Below, piece after piece: positions 8,531-16,802 of a stretch of 26,393 nt of DNA. A program made the position numbers and the translations under genes. The notes below the pieces were generated by a model. That model did not search any database, was not told the origin of the DNA, and saw only the letters and a program-made list of their open reading frames with translations. This stretch comes from JBBIII01 sp037446575 (GTDB lineage: Bacteria; Bacteroidota; Ignavibacteria; UBA10030): the NCBI GenBank assembly GCA_037446575.1, contig JBBIII010000031.1, forward strand, positions 1 through 26,393, in the 5' to 3' direction. Positions within the stretch are counted from its first letter, which is position 1. Each line of letters starts with the position of its first letter.

Positions 8531-9490
8531 ATGGCAATGAAAACAAAATCACGCATTATAAAGAAAAAGACCGAAGAAAAGACAGCAATAACGGAACTTG
8601 ACCGTCAGATACGCAATTATTTTGATTTTCTTCGATTCGAAAAAAATCTTTCGCAGCAAACATTAGTGTCGTATAAATTTGATTTTCAGAAATATCGCAA
8701 TTTTCTTTTAAGTAAAGGAATAGCGAATGCCGCCCAAATAAATGAAGAACATATAAGCGCTTTTATTTCATCATTACATAACCGCAATCTTTCTGCCCGA
8801 AGCGCGGCTCGTACAATTTCGGCTGTACGCGGCTTTCATAGGTTTCTTATAAGCGAAGATGAAGTAAAAGACGATCCAACGCAAATAATCGAGTTGCCAA
8901 AACAAGAAAAAACTTTGCCAGAGGTTTTAAGTATTTCTGAAATAGACGAAATACTAAAACAGCCCGATACAAACGATCGGCTTGGGGTTCGAGATAGGGC
9001 AATGATGGAAACTCTATATGCCACGGGAATTCGTGTCTCAGAGCTCGTTAATCTTAAACAATCGAATTTGATGTTTGACGAAGGAACGATTCTTGTTTTT
9101 GGCAAAGGATCAAAAGAGCGGTTAGTTCCAATTGGGAGTTCAGCTCGATTTTGGATTGGAGAATACCAGAAAAAGTCTAGAATACATTTAACTAAATCCG
9201 GCAAATCAGAAGATTATTTATTTTTAAATATCCGCGGCATGAAACTGACTCGCGATATGGTCCGCAAACTTGTAGATAAATACGCGCAATTAGCAGGAAT
9301 TAATAAAAAAATTCATCCGCATATTTTTCGTCATTCATTTGCAACGCATTTATTGGAAGGAGGCGCCGATTTACGTGCTGTTCAAGAAATGCTTGGTCAC
9401 GCAGATATTTCAACAACAGAAATCTACACGCATATCGATAGGGAATATCTAAAAGAAGTTCATTATACTTATCACCCGCATGGGCGGTGA
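8531..9490 (+). CDS. xerD: Xer-type tyrosine recombinase
   Basis: The 319-residue protein has an N-terminal SAM-like core-binding domain (about 24-112) and a catalytic domain with all tyrosine-recombinase residues: R168 (GIRVSEL), K192 (FGKGSKERLVP), H264 and R267 (HIFRH), H290 (LGHAD) and the nucleophile Y299 (EIYTHI). Such enzymes resolve chromosome dimers at dif. A lysine-rich extension of about 20 residues precedes the usual start, so the second ATG (8537) is also possible; no strong ribosome binding site is seen. It is alone, with no integration site, transposase or cargo, so it is probably housekeeping. The XerC/XerD assignment is uncertain. Confidence 0.9.
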   Translation: MAMKTKSRIIKKKTEEKTAITELDRQIRNYFDFLRFEKNLSQQTLVSYKFDFQKYRNFLLSKGIANAAQINEEHISAFISSLHNRNLSARSAARTISAVRGFHRFLISEDEVKDDPTQIIELPKQEKTLPEVLSISEIDEILKQPDTNDRLGVRDRAMMETLYATGIRVSELVNLKQSNLMFDEGTILVFGKGSKERLVPIGSSARFWIGEYQKKSRIHLTKSGKSEDYLFLNIRGMKLTRDMVRKLVDKYAQLAGINKKIHPHIFRHSFATHLLEGGADLRAVQEMLGHADISTTEIYTHIDREYLKEVHYTYHPHGR

Positions 9491-9502
9491 ATAGAGCGCA
9501 TT

Positions 9503-9529
9503 AAAAAGGCGGGCGTTGTTCTGCCCGCC
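9503..9529 (-). terminator. Intrinsic terminator of the S46 peptidase gene
   Basis: GGCGGGC (9508-9514) and GCCCGCC (9523-9529) form a perfect 7-base-pair GC stem with an 8-base loop. On the minus strand the stem is followed by TTTTT (9507-9503), and it lies 28 bases past the peptidase stop. On the plus strand there is no U-run, so it is not a good terminator for xerD. Confidence 0.8.
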
Positions 9530-9557
9530 ATAAACTTATAATTCGTGTTGCTAATTC

Positions 9558-11696
9558 TTATTGAACAATTTTTCCGGCGCGCAGTTCTTTTGCAATTCTA
9601 TCGGCTTTATAAATTTGTTCCAATCCTTCAAGAATTCCAGATGTCTGAACAGAAACCGAACGGTTTTTTGTTTCGTCAAAAATTATATTGCCGGGTAAGC
9701 TTTCTATATTACCGTCAAAAATCAAACCGACTACATGCAAATCTCTTGTGATAACAGGACTTCCGGAATTTCCCCCGATAATATCATTTGTTGAAACAAA
9801 ATTCATTGGCACGCTCATTTTAAATGTCGCCGGAGGATTTGCCCACCGTTCCGGTAGACCCCACGGTTCTTTTTTCCCAAAAGAATAATATCGATCGTAC
9901 ATTCCATAAAATGTCGTAGTTGACGGTGCAAGTGTTCCATTATACTCGTATCCTTTTACAACGCCATCCGCAATACGGAGCGTAAATGTAGCATCCGGCG
10001 GAATTGTTGTTCCATAAACTTCATAAAGCGCTCGGCCGAGCGCTTGAATACGCGCTTGCATTTTTTCATTCACTCGATCAAATTTTTGTTGTAATTCTTT
10101 AACTTGCGAATTGATTGCAACAAAAAAGGAAATTAAACGATCTGACGACGCAATTATATCCTTTGCAGAACCTTCAAGCAAATTTTCCATCTTTTCTTTT
10201 GAGCCGATAACTGTAGATTTGGAAATATCATCGGCGGCTTGCTCGGGGGTTTTTCCGCCAAGCAAATTGTTGAATGCTTTATTTCTATCTCCTATAGATC
10301 TTTTCATTACTGCAAGCCTGAAAGCCAATATTTGTTTTTCAATTTCAGTAACAAAAATATTGGGGATTAGTCTTGCTTTAACCTTAGCATCAATCTTATC
10401 GCTTGCTTTGAAAGCTTCATCTACAATATCGTTTGCAATAGAAAGATATCTGGCATTTGCTCGACCGCGAAATCTCAAAGCATTTAACTCCGTATTTATT
10501 TCAGCAATTTCAGATTGGAAACGCGCTATGTCGCTCCATAAATTTCCATATTTTGATTTTAATTGAGAATTAGAATCGATTGCTTTTTTAAATTTCTTTT
10601 CAAAATCTTTTTTCTTTGCCATTAAAACCGGATCCGTTAAACCGCTAAGATATCCTGTAAATGCTTTTCTAGAATTTGCCAAGTTAAAAATCGTATTAAT
10701 ATATTGAGTTTTGGATTCAGGATTTTTCTCTGCGTAATCCGAGTAAATATTTCCGATTGTTTGCGTTGCTTCAATATTTGCAGGATATATAACGTCTCGT
10801 AAATATTCCAATTGTGAAATAGTTAGCAATCGGTTTGTGCTTCCAGGGTTTCCAATTACAAAAACGGCATCTCCCTCTTTTGCGCCATCAGCGCTAAATC
10901 GGAAGAAGTTTTGAGTCTTAATAGGTTTGTTGTTTTCATAAACGCGATAAAAAGCGCAATCGAAAACATACCGAGGATATGTGAAATTATCCGGATCGCC
11001 TCCAAAAAATCCTACAGCTTCTTCCGGCGCATAAACCAACCGAACATCCGTATAACGTTTGTAGCCGTATAAGGAATATCTGCCTCCGTTGTAAAAAGAA
11101 ACAACATTGAAAACCATAGAATCTTGAGGCGCTATTGATTTGTAATTAAGAGCCGTTCGTTCGCGAATTTCTTTGATCTTTACATTCCGATATTCTATCT
11201 TTTCACTATCTGTAATTCCCGAATCAAAAGCTTGCTGAACTTCCTTTGTTACATCTTCTATCAACAGTAGTTGGTCAATATATACATTCGGAGCGCGGCG
11301 TTCTTCTTCCAATGTTACCGCATAGAATCCATCTTCCGCTAATTTTTCTCCCGCCCTGCTTACGCTATCTAACGCCGAACGTACACAATGATGATTTGTC
11401 ATTACGAGCCCGTCTTCCGAAATAAAAGAGGCAGTGCATCCCGGCAGACGCAATGCAGCTAACCTGACTTTTTCAAACCATTCTTTTGTAGGAGTAAAAT
11501 TGTACACTTTAGAAAAATAATCAATTGGTGGAAAATCGAACGTCCACATTTTACCTGTATCAAACTGCCCAGCTTGTATTGATTCAAGATTTACACCCCC
11601 CGATAAATTAGTTTTTAACGCCTCATTTGTAGAACAACCAATAAACAATACTACAATAATTGCTCCGGTAAGCCATCTCATTAATTTATTCATCAT
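9558..11696 (-). CDS. S46 family dipeptidyl peptidase, DPP7-like lipoprotein
   Basis: The 712-residue protein is a chymotrypsin-fold exopeptidase that releases dipeptides from peptide N-termini. A hydrophobic signal with lipobox LFIGC (cysteine 21) suggests a lipoprotein. The catalytic triad region is visible: MTNHHC (99-104) for His, GGDPDNFTYPRY (232-242) for Asp and GGNSGSP (641-647) with Ser644. A helical domain lies between about 320 and 560. The residue 18 positions after the serine is Gly662 (FDGN), which in the family marks DPP7-type preference for hydrophobic P1 residues, whereas DPP11 has Arg there. Two ATGs open the frame; AGGTG at 11703-11699 is better spaced for the second one (11693). 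It probably serves peptide utilisation. Confidence 0.92.
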   Translation of the reverse strand: MMNKLMRWLTGAIIVVLFIGCSTNEALKTNLSGGVNLESIQAGQFDTGKMWTFDFPPIDYFSKVYNFTPTKEWFEKVRLAALRLPGCTASFISEDGLVMTNHHCVRSALDSVSRAGEKLAEDGFYAVTLEEERRAPNVYIDQLLLIEDVTKEVQQAFDSGITDSEKIEYRNVKIKEIRERTALNYKSIAPQDSMVFNVVSFYNGGRYSLYGYKRYTDVRLVYAPEEAVGFFGGDPDNFTYPRYVFDCAFYRVYENNKPIKTQNFFRFSADGAKEGDAVFVIGNPGSTNRLLTISQLEYLRDVIYPANIEATQTIGNIYSDYAEKNPESKTQYINTIFNLANSRKAFTGYLSGLTDPVLMAKKKDFEKKFKKAIDSNSQLKSKYGNLWSDIARFQSEIAEINTELNALRFRGRANARYLSIANDIVDEAFKASDKIDAKVKARLIPNIFVTEIEKQILAFRLAVMKRSIGDRNKAFNNLLGGKTPEQAADDISKSTVIGSKEKMENLLEGSAKDIIASSDRLISFFVAINSQVKELQQKFDRVNEKMQARIQALGRALYEVYGTTIPPDATFTLRIADGVVKGYEYNGTLAPSTTTFYGMYDRYYSFGKKEPWGLPERWANPPATFKMSVPMNFVSTNDIIGGNSGSPVITRDLHVVGLIFDGNIESLPGNIIFDETKNRSVSVQTSGILEGLEQIYKADRIAKELRAGKIVQ

Positions 11697-11777
11697 ATCA
11701 CCTTTGTTTGTTTTATTATTAGTTTAAAAAAATTACGAATAACATGCTTAATCGGCAAACTTTTTATTGAAAAATTT

Positions 11778-11786
11778 TGTTATACT
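11778..11786 (+). promoter_or_regulatory. Possible extended -10 element for the downstream envelope gene
   Basis: TGTTATACT reads as an extended -10 (TG-n-TATACT) 15 bases before the ATG at 11802. No good -35 is visible and the leader would be very short, with no ribosome binding site. The site lies in the divergent gap between the S46 gene and this gene. Confidence 0.28.
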
Positions 11787-11801
11787 TCAAACACAATTAC
11801 T

Positions 11802-12362
11802 ATGAAAAATAGAATGAATCGGTTTTGTATAACTATTGTGATATTTTGGAGTTGCATTGTTGCAATTGATCCAGCTTTATCGCAAGATGAAAAAAAGAGC
11901 ATTGATATAAACACAACTTGGCTAAAGCTGCAGACTGTTCCCAATATAACTTGGACAAGTTTTCCTCATCAAACTAATTTTGCGTTCGAGTGGGAAATCG
12001 CTCCGGTTATTTATTCGTTCGGCATGGCAAAACGAAACCAACAATTACATTTTTTTAAAGTAACGCAAACAGAACGATTCAGCGGCTCAATTGAATTTAA
12101 CACAACATTGCAATTATTTATGAGCAAAGCGGGGAGGAGCCACTGGGGTTTTTCTGGTCAGTTATTAGCGCATTTACCGCTGATTGAGTACGGAGAAAAT
12201 TTGGGAATGAATTTGGGCGTTGCCCGATATTCCAATTCCATAATAACTTCTAATTATATTATTGCGGGATTTTCAACGCTTTTTGGTTTCTTTCATTATA
12301 ACATAAAATATAGTCCTTCAGCATCAATATGGATGCATTCGATAGAATTTAGATTCTTTTAA
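11802..12362 (+). CDS. Small predicted secreted or outer-membrane protein, unknown function
   Basis: The 186-residue protein has a signal peptide (hydrophobic residues 8-22, likely cleavage after ALSQ near 28) and then alternating polar and hydrophobic stretches with many aromatic residues. It ends in HSIEFRFF, with the terminal phenylalanine typical of small outer-membrane beta-barrels. I recognise no family. It stops 8 bases before the next gene, so the two are probably cotranscribed. No ribosome binding site is visible at this start. Confidence 0.65.
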   Translation: MKNRMNRFCITIVIFWSCIVAIDPALSQDEKKSIDINTTWLKLQTVPNITWTSFPHQTNFAFEWEIAPVIYSFGMAKRNQQLHFFKVTQTERFSGSIEFNTTLQLFMSKAGRSHWGFSGQLLAHLPLIEYGENLGMNLGVARYSNSIITSNYIIAGFSTLFGFFHYNIKYSPSASIWMHSIEFRFF

Positions 12363-12370
12363 TCCCATTT

Positions 12371-13360
12371 ATGAAAACACTTTCCTTTAATAAATACACT
12401 AAAAAAAATTTTCTTCTGTTTTTAATTATTCATTTATCATTATATATCACTGGTTGTAATCCGTTATTAAGTCGTTTTCTTGAGAAGGCGTTCGAGGAGA
12501 CCGGCGAAATAGAAAAGGTAGAAAATAAAATTAAAAAACCGATATTCGAAGATGTAGAACTTTCAATTTTATGGATAGGGCATTCATCGTTTCTTATTCA
12601 AATCGGGGATAAAGTGTTTCTGACTGATCCGATATTTACAAATTCAATTGGAATGATTTTGAAAAGAAAAGTTGAAGCGGGTTTATGCCCAAGCGCTATA
12701 GATAGATTAGATTATGTTTTAATCTCGCATCCGCACTTCGATCATCTCAGTTACGGCAGTCTAAAAAATATTCCTAAAGCCGCAAAAATACTTTTGCCCA
12801 AAGGCGGACTTCGCTATATGCCCAATTTAGGTTTTTCTGATTATAAAGAAATATTACCGTGGACCAGTTTAAATATTGGCGGGGTTAAAATTACAGCAGT
12901 TCCGGTAAAACATTTTAACGGACGGTATGGTTTTGACAATGGCTGGTTGAAGTATGATACTTATACTGGTTATGTTATCGAATATCAAAACAAAAAGATA
13001 TTTTTTGCAGGCGATACTGGTTATGATGCCGAGATATTTAAAGAGCTTGGTGAGAAATTTAGAATCGATATTGCTCTGATTCCAATAGCTCCAATTGAAC
13101 CGCGAGATTTTATGAAACGCGTCCACACCGATCCACAAGAAGCGCTGCAAATTTTCTATGATACACAAGCGACAATAATGATTCCAACGCATCATCGCAC
13201 ATTTATACAAGGATTAGATTCGACTTTAACTTACGCCGAAGATAAGTTAAGAAAGCTTTCAGCGGAGAATGGAGTGGAAGACAGAGTTCTAATTTTGAAA
13301 ATTGGCGAACAGAGGATAATTAATTTGGAAAAATATAAAGACATCATTACCGGCAGGTAA
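12371..13360 (+). CDS. Metallo-beta-lactamase-fold hydrolase, UlaG/NAPE-PLD-like, lipoprotein
   Basis: The 329-residue protein starts with a hydrophobic signal and a lipobox-like ITGC (cysteine 29), so periplasmic or outer-membrane anchoring is likely. The fold begins near 63 (LSILWIGHSSFLI, LTDPIF). The metal site is complete: HPHFDH (120-125), H181, D215 in FAGDTGY and H274 in PTHHR. The GHSSFL, TGYVIEY and VHTDPQEAL segments resemble the NAPE-PLD/UlaG-type branch rather than true beta-lactamases or glyoxalase II. Phosphodiester or lactone hydrolysis is possible; the substrate is unknown. It follows the small envelope protein by 8 bases. Confidence 0.8.
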   Translation: MKTLSFNKYTKKNFLLFLIIHLSLYITGCNPLLSRFLEKAFEETGEIEKVENKIKKPIFEDVELSILWIGHSSFLIQIGDKVFLTDPIFTNSIGMILKRKVEAGLCPSAIDRLDYVLISHPHFDHLSYGSLKNIPKAAKILLPKGGLRYMPNLGFSDYKEILPWTSLNIGGVKITAVPVKHFNGRYGFDNGWLKYDTYTGYVIEYQNKKIFFAGDTGYDAEIFKELGEKFRIDIALIPIAPIEPRDFMKRVHTDPQEALQIFYDTQATIMIPTHHRTFIQGLDSTLTYAEDKLRKLSAENGVEDRVLILKIGEQRIINLEKYKDIITGR

Positions 13361-13385
13361 TTCAAACACTATACTTGAAGTTTAG

Positions 13386-13421
13386 AATGTTTTAATCAGC
13401 AATTCTAACTAAAACATTTTT
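13386..13421 (+). terminator. Weak AT-rich hairpin between convergent genes
   Basis: AATGTTTTA (13386-13394) and TAAAACATT (13410-13418) can form a 9-base-pair AT-rich stem with a 15-base loop, followed by TTT on the plus strand. It lies 26 bases past the metallo-hydrolase stop and overlaps the end of the opposite gene. Stem strength is low, so termination is only a possibility. Confidence 0.35.
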
Positions 13422-14086
13422 AGAATATTAACGGTAGGAAGAAGATACAAATATAAAAGCCAAAGCGAAAAACCGACAGAAAGCGGAATGGTTAGATTAT
13501 CATCAAGCTTAATTGAGAGCGCTTCGACAATTGTTCCCACAGCCGCCGCTATCGCCCCAATTACATATTCCATCAGTAAATAATCGATTTTTGGAGCAAT
13601 TAACACAACAATCGTTGCTGAAACAAAAAAAGCTAATGAGCCTTCAAGACTTTTACTAAGAAATCTTCGTTTCCCAAAGCGTCTTCCTATAAGCGCTGAT
13701 GTCGTATCGGAAATTATTAGAATCGCGATTGAGTGTATAGCAATAATTTTTGGAAAAATTAAAACACTTAATGACGCCGCTAATAAAACGTACGTTGCGC
13801 CATTTAATCTTTTTCGCTTTGAATCAGTTTCATGCCTTCTTAATAGCCAACCAAACCAGTTATAAAACCAATGAGAAACAGCAGGAATATAATATCGCGC
13901 TAAGTCAACAATAAGAAATGCTATTGTAATTGGGAGCAATAAAGAAAGAGCAAGTTGTTTAGAAATGAAAAAATAAACGGTTGGAATGCTTAAAGAAAAA
14001 AGATGAATTCCTTTTCGTACTAGCTCGTGTTGATATTTTATCGTTGCGTTATGATCAAGATGCTTCAGCTCATTAACTTCTTGCAC
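13409..14086 (-). CDS. SEC59/DGK1/VTE5-type polyprenol or lipid kinase
   Basis: The 225-residue integral membrane protein has about seven hydrophobic helices and the family landmarks ELVRKGIHL (21-29), LNGATYVLLA (94-103), ISDTTSALIGRRFG (125-138), KSLEGS (145-150) and EAL...DDNLTIPL (188-201). Characterised relatives are CTP-dependent dolichol, diacylglycerol and phytol kinases, so phosphorylation of a long-chain alcohol or lipid is expected, though the substrate here cannot be told. The start is GTG at 14086, with AAGGAG 7 bases upstream; the ftsH stop lies 21 bases before. It is the last gene of the tilS-hpt-ftsH run and ends against the convergent hydrolase gene. Confidence 0.78.
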   Translation of the reverse strand: MQEVNELKHLDHNATIKYQHELVRKGIHLFSLSIPTVYFFISKQLALSLLLPITIAFLIVDLARYYIPAVSHWFYNWFGWLLRRHETDSKRKRLNGATYVLLAASLSVLIFPKIIAIHSIAILIISDTTSALIGRRFGKRRFLSKSLEGSLAFFVSATIVVLIAPKIDYLLMEYVIGAIAAAVGTIVEALSIKLDDNLTIPLSVGFSLWLLYLYLLPTVNILKMF

Positions 14087-14107
14087 CGATACTCTCCTTT
14101 GCCGCCA

Positions 14108-16216
14108 TTATGCGCTGTTTTTTTTCCTCTCTTTGTTATCGATAGATGCCTCCGCTAAGTTTTTTTCATTGTTAGATTGGGTAGAATCGACATTTGCAGA
14201 ATTTCCGTTTCCGCCTTTTTCAATTGGCGGCAATTCTTCTCCTCGGATAATTTTATCAATTTCATCTGAATCTAAAATCTCTCTTTCAAGCAATGCATTA
14301 GAAAGCCGATGCAGTAATTTTTTGTGATCCTTCAAAATTTTATCAGCTCTTTTCATTGAGCGTGTAACTATTTCTTTGATTTCAGTGTCTATTGCAATAG
14401 CAGTCTGCTCGCTGAAATTGCGTGTTTTTGTAATTTCGCGTCCCAAGAATAGTTCTTCTTCTTTAGCTCCATAAGAAAGCGGACCTAATTTTTCGCTCAT
14501 TCCCCATTCACAAACCATTTTGCGTGCAAGTTCAGTTGCGCGTTCAATATCATTTCCTGCTCCTGTTGTTAGCTGGTCGAAGACTAACTTTTCTGCCGCA
14601 CGCCCACCTAAAGCATATGTAATCATAGTTTCGAGGTATTCCCGCGAATAAGTATGTTTTTCGTCTATTGGTAAATAAGTTGTAACGCCAAGGGCTCTTC
14701 CGCGTGGAATAATTGTTACCTTATGCACCGGGTCAGCTTCCGGTAAAAACTTTGCTACAAGAACATGACCTGATTCATGATAAGCAGTAACTTTCTTTTC
14801 TTTATCAGAAATTATCAGGCTCTTTCGTTCGGTTCCCATCATTACTTTGTCTTTTGCTTCTTCAAAGTGACGCATATTAACAGTTTTGCTGTTTTGCCTG
14901 GCTGCAAGTAATGCGGCTTCGTTGACAAGATTTGCTATTTCAGCTCCGGCTAAACCGGGAGTTCCTTTTGCGAGAACGCCTAAATTCACGTCGTCTGCGA
15001 GCGGTATTTTCAGAGTATGAACTTTAAATATTCCTTCGCGCCCTTTTACGTCAGGTCTATCAATTACAACTTGACGGTCGAAGCGTCCGGGTCTTAACAA
15101 CGCAGGATCAAGAACATCCGGTCTGTTTGTAGCCGCAATAATGATTACGCCGGTGTTTTGCTCAAATCCATCCATTTCAACAAGTAATTGATTTAATGTT
15201 TGCTCGCGCTCATCGTGTCCGCCGCCGAGTCCTGCTCCGCGATGCCGTCCAACTGCGTCAATTTCATCTATAAAAATTATGCAGGGAGCATTTCTTTTTC
15301 CTTGATCGAATAAATCCCGTACTCGGCTTGCTCCAACGCCGACAAACATTTCAACAAAATCGGCGCCGCTAATTGAAAAGAAAGGAACGCCGGCTTCGCC
15401 AGCAACAGCACGCGCCATTAATGTTTTTCCGGTGCCCGGAGGACCCAACAATAAAACGCCTTTAGGAATTTTTCCGCCGAGTCTTTGAAATTTTCCCGGC
15501 TCTTTTAAAAATTCAATTATTTCTTGTAACTCGAACTTTGCTTCATCTGCGCCGGCTACATCTGCAAAAGTTATTTGTGTCGAACCTTCTGTCAATAATT
15601 TTGCCCTGCTTTTGCCGAATGAAAATAATCCTTTCGGTCCTCCGCCTGCGCCGCCCTGCATTCGCCTAAACAAGAAAATCCAGAACCCAATGAGCAATAT
15701 CCAAGGCAGGATTCCAATTAAGGCGTTTAACCAAGCGCTGCTCTCCTTTTCAACCCGAAATTTTAAACCCTTAGATATCCATGAAGATACTAACGCATCA
15801 TCGAGACTTGTATAAGGCAAGGTTAATGTTATGCGCGTTGCATTACGCGCAGTTTTACCGCTTGCCGTTTGTATATCCATTGGCTCAACTAATTTTCCAT
15901 GAAAATCATACACTGAATAACTGCTAATTTTTACATAAGCATCGCTAAATTTTTTATTTTCCAATAATTGCTGAAATGTTGAAAAACCGATTTCATATTC
16001 TGTTTCTTCGTTAGTTCTGAAAACCCACATAAATATAAATACAGCTAAAATAATAGCTATCCAGCTTGTAACAACTTTACCGAATTTACCCCACGGCGAT
16101 TCTTCTTCTTGCGGTTGTTTCATCTGCCTTTTAGGAAAACGCGGTGTCATCCTTTTCTTCGGTTGAAAGTTTTTTTCTTTATCGTCCTTATTTTCACTTT
16201 GCATATAAATACTCAT
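14108..16216 (-). CDS. ftsH: ATP-dependent zinc metalloprotease FtsH
   Basis: The 702-residue membrane-anchored AAA+ protease degrades misfolded and regulatory proteins. Two transmembrane helices (about 50-66 and 164-184) flank a periplasmic domain. The AAA module has Walker A GPPGTGKT (258-265), Walker B IIFIDE (313-318), the pore motif FVG (291-293) and the second region of homology (363-380). The zinc site is HESGH (480-484), with Asp556 as the likely third ligand; most FtsH proteins have HEAGH, and the change is conservative. Basic N-terminal and Asn-rich C-terminal tails extend the core. No strong ribosome binding site is seen before the chosen ATG; Met5 is an alternative. It lies 21 bases after hpt. 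Confidence 0.98.
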   Translation of the reverse strand: MSIYMQSENKDDKEKNFQPKKRMTPRFPKRQMKQPQEEESPWGKFGKVVTSWIAIILAVFIFMWVFRTNEETEYEIGFSTFQQLLENKKFSDAYVKISSYSVYDFHGKLVEPMDIQTASGKTARNATRITLTLPYTSLDDALVSSWISKGLKFRVEKESSAWLNALIGILPWILLIGFWIFLFRRMQGGAGGGPKGLFSFGKSRAKLLTEGSTQITFADVAGADEAKFELQEIIEFLKEPGKFQRLGGKIPKGVLLLGPPGTGKTLMARAVAGEAGVPFFSISGADFVEMFVGVGASRVRDLFDQGKRNAPCIIFIDEIDAVGRHRGAGLGGGHDEREQTLNQLLVEMDGFEQNTGVIIIAATNRPDVLDPALLRPGRFDRQVVIDRPDVKGREGIFKVHTLKIPLADDVNLGVLAKGTPGLAGAEIANLVNEAALLAARQNSKTVNMRHFEEAKDKVMMGTERKSLIISDKEKKVTAYHESGHVLVAKFLPEADPVHKVTIIPRGRALGVTTYLPIDEKHTYSREYLETMITYALGGRAAEKLVFDQLTTGAGNDIERATELARKMVCEWGMSEKLGPLSYGAKEEELFLGREITKTRNFSEQTAIAIDTEIKEIVTRSMKRADKILKDHKKLLHRLSNALLEREILDSDEIDKIIRGEELPPIEKGGNGNSANVDSTQSNNEKNLAEASIDNKERKKNSA

Positions 16217-16237
16217 ACAATCAATATAAATTACTAC

Positions 16238-16795
16238 TCATACCTTTTTTGTATAAGACATAAGTCTATAAATCTGCTTTAAGTTACGAACTTTTTGAGC
16301 GTAGTCCAAGCCATAACCGATTACAAAATCGGGCGGAATTTCAAATCCCACATAATCAATTGAAAAATCAATTTTCGGAAGTCCTTTTTTCAACAATAGT
16401 GTAACAAATTTTAGCGATTTCGGGTTCTCCTTTAAGATAATATTCTTTATAAATGCAATTGACAAACCGGAATCAACAACATCCTCTACAACAATTATAT
16501 CACGGCCGAATACTTGGCAATTCAATTCTTTTAGTAGTCTCACCTGTCCCGATGAAATTTTAGCATCGCCATAACTAGATAACTTGAAGAAATCTATTTC
16601 GCAATCTACTGTAATTTCTCGTATCAAGTCGGACAAAAAAATGAAAGCTCCATTAAGAACCCCAATAAAAATCGGAATCTTGCCGTTGTATTCTTCGTTG
16701 ATCTGAGCCGCAAGCTCTTTAATTCTATCTTGAATCATTTCTTCTGTAATAAACGGCTCGAATGTATCGCCGCCAATTCTAATTAGTTCTGCCAT
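16238..16795 (-). CDS. hpt: Hypoxanthine phosphoribosyltransferase
   Basis: The 185-residue purine salvage enzyme joins hypoxanthine or guanine to PRPP. The PRPP-binding motif is VEDVVDSG (103-110, usually VEDIIDTG), the pyrophosphate loop is GVLNGAF (45-51) and the KLSSYGDAKISSG loop is at 71-83. Length is normal. The gene starts 7 bases after the tilS stop and precedes ftsH, the order tilS-hpt-ftsH that is conserved in many bacteria. Confidence 0.97.
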   Translation of the reverse strand: MAELIRIGGDTFEPFITEEMIQDRIKELAAQINEEYNGKIPIFIGVLNGAFIFLSDLIREITVDCEIDFFKLSSYGDAKISSGQVRLLKELNCQVFGRDIIVVEDVVDSGLSIAFIKNIILKENPKSLKFVTLLLKKGLPKIDFSIDYVGFEIPPDFVIGYGLDYAQKVRNLKQIYRLMSYTKKV

Positions 16796-16802
16796 AATAT
16801 TC

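Noticed and set aside
8531..9490. Tyrosine recombinase as integrase of a mobile element
   Set aside because: No direct repeats, tRNA target, excisionase or cargo nearby, and the protein matches the short Xer type, so a housekeeping role is more likely.
10111..10566. Plus-strand frame of 151 codons inside the S46 peptidase gene
   Set aside because: Antisense to the helical domain of a well-supported gene, with no ribosome binding site or motif.
12869..13210. Minus-strand frame of 113 codons inside the metallo-hydrolase gene
   Set aside because: Shadow of the metal-site region of a well-supported gene.
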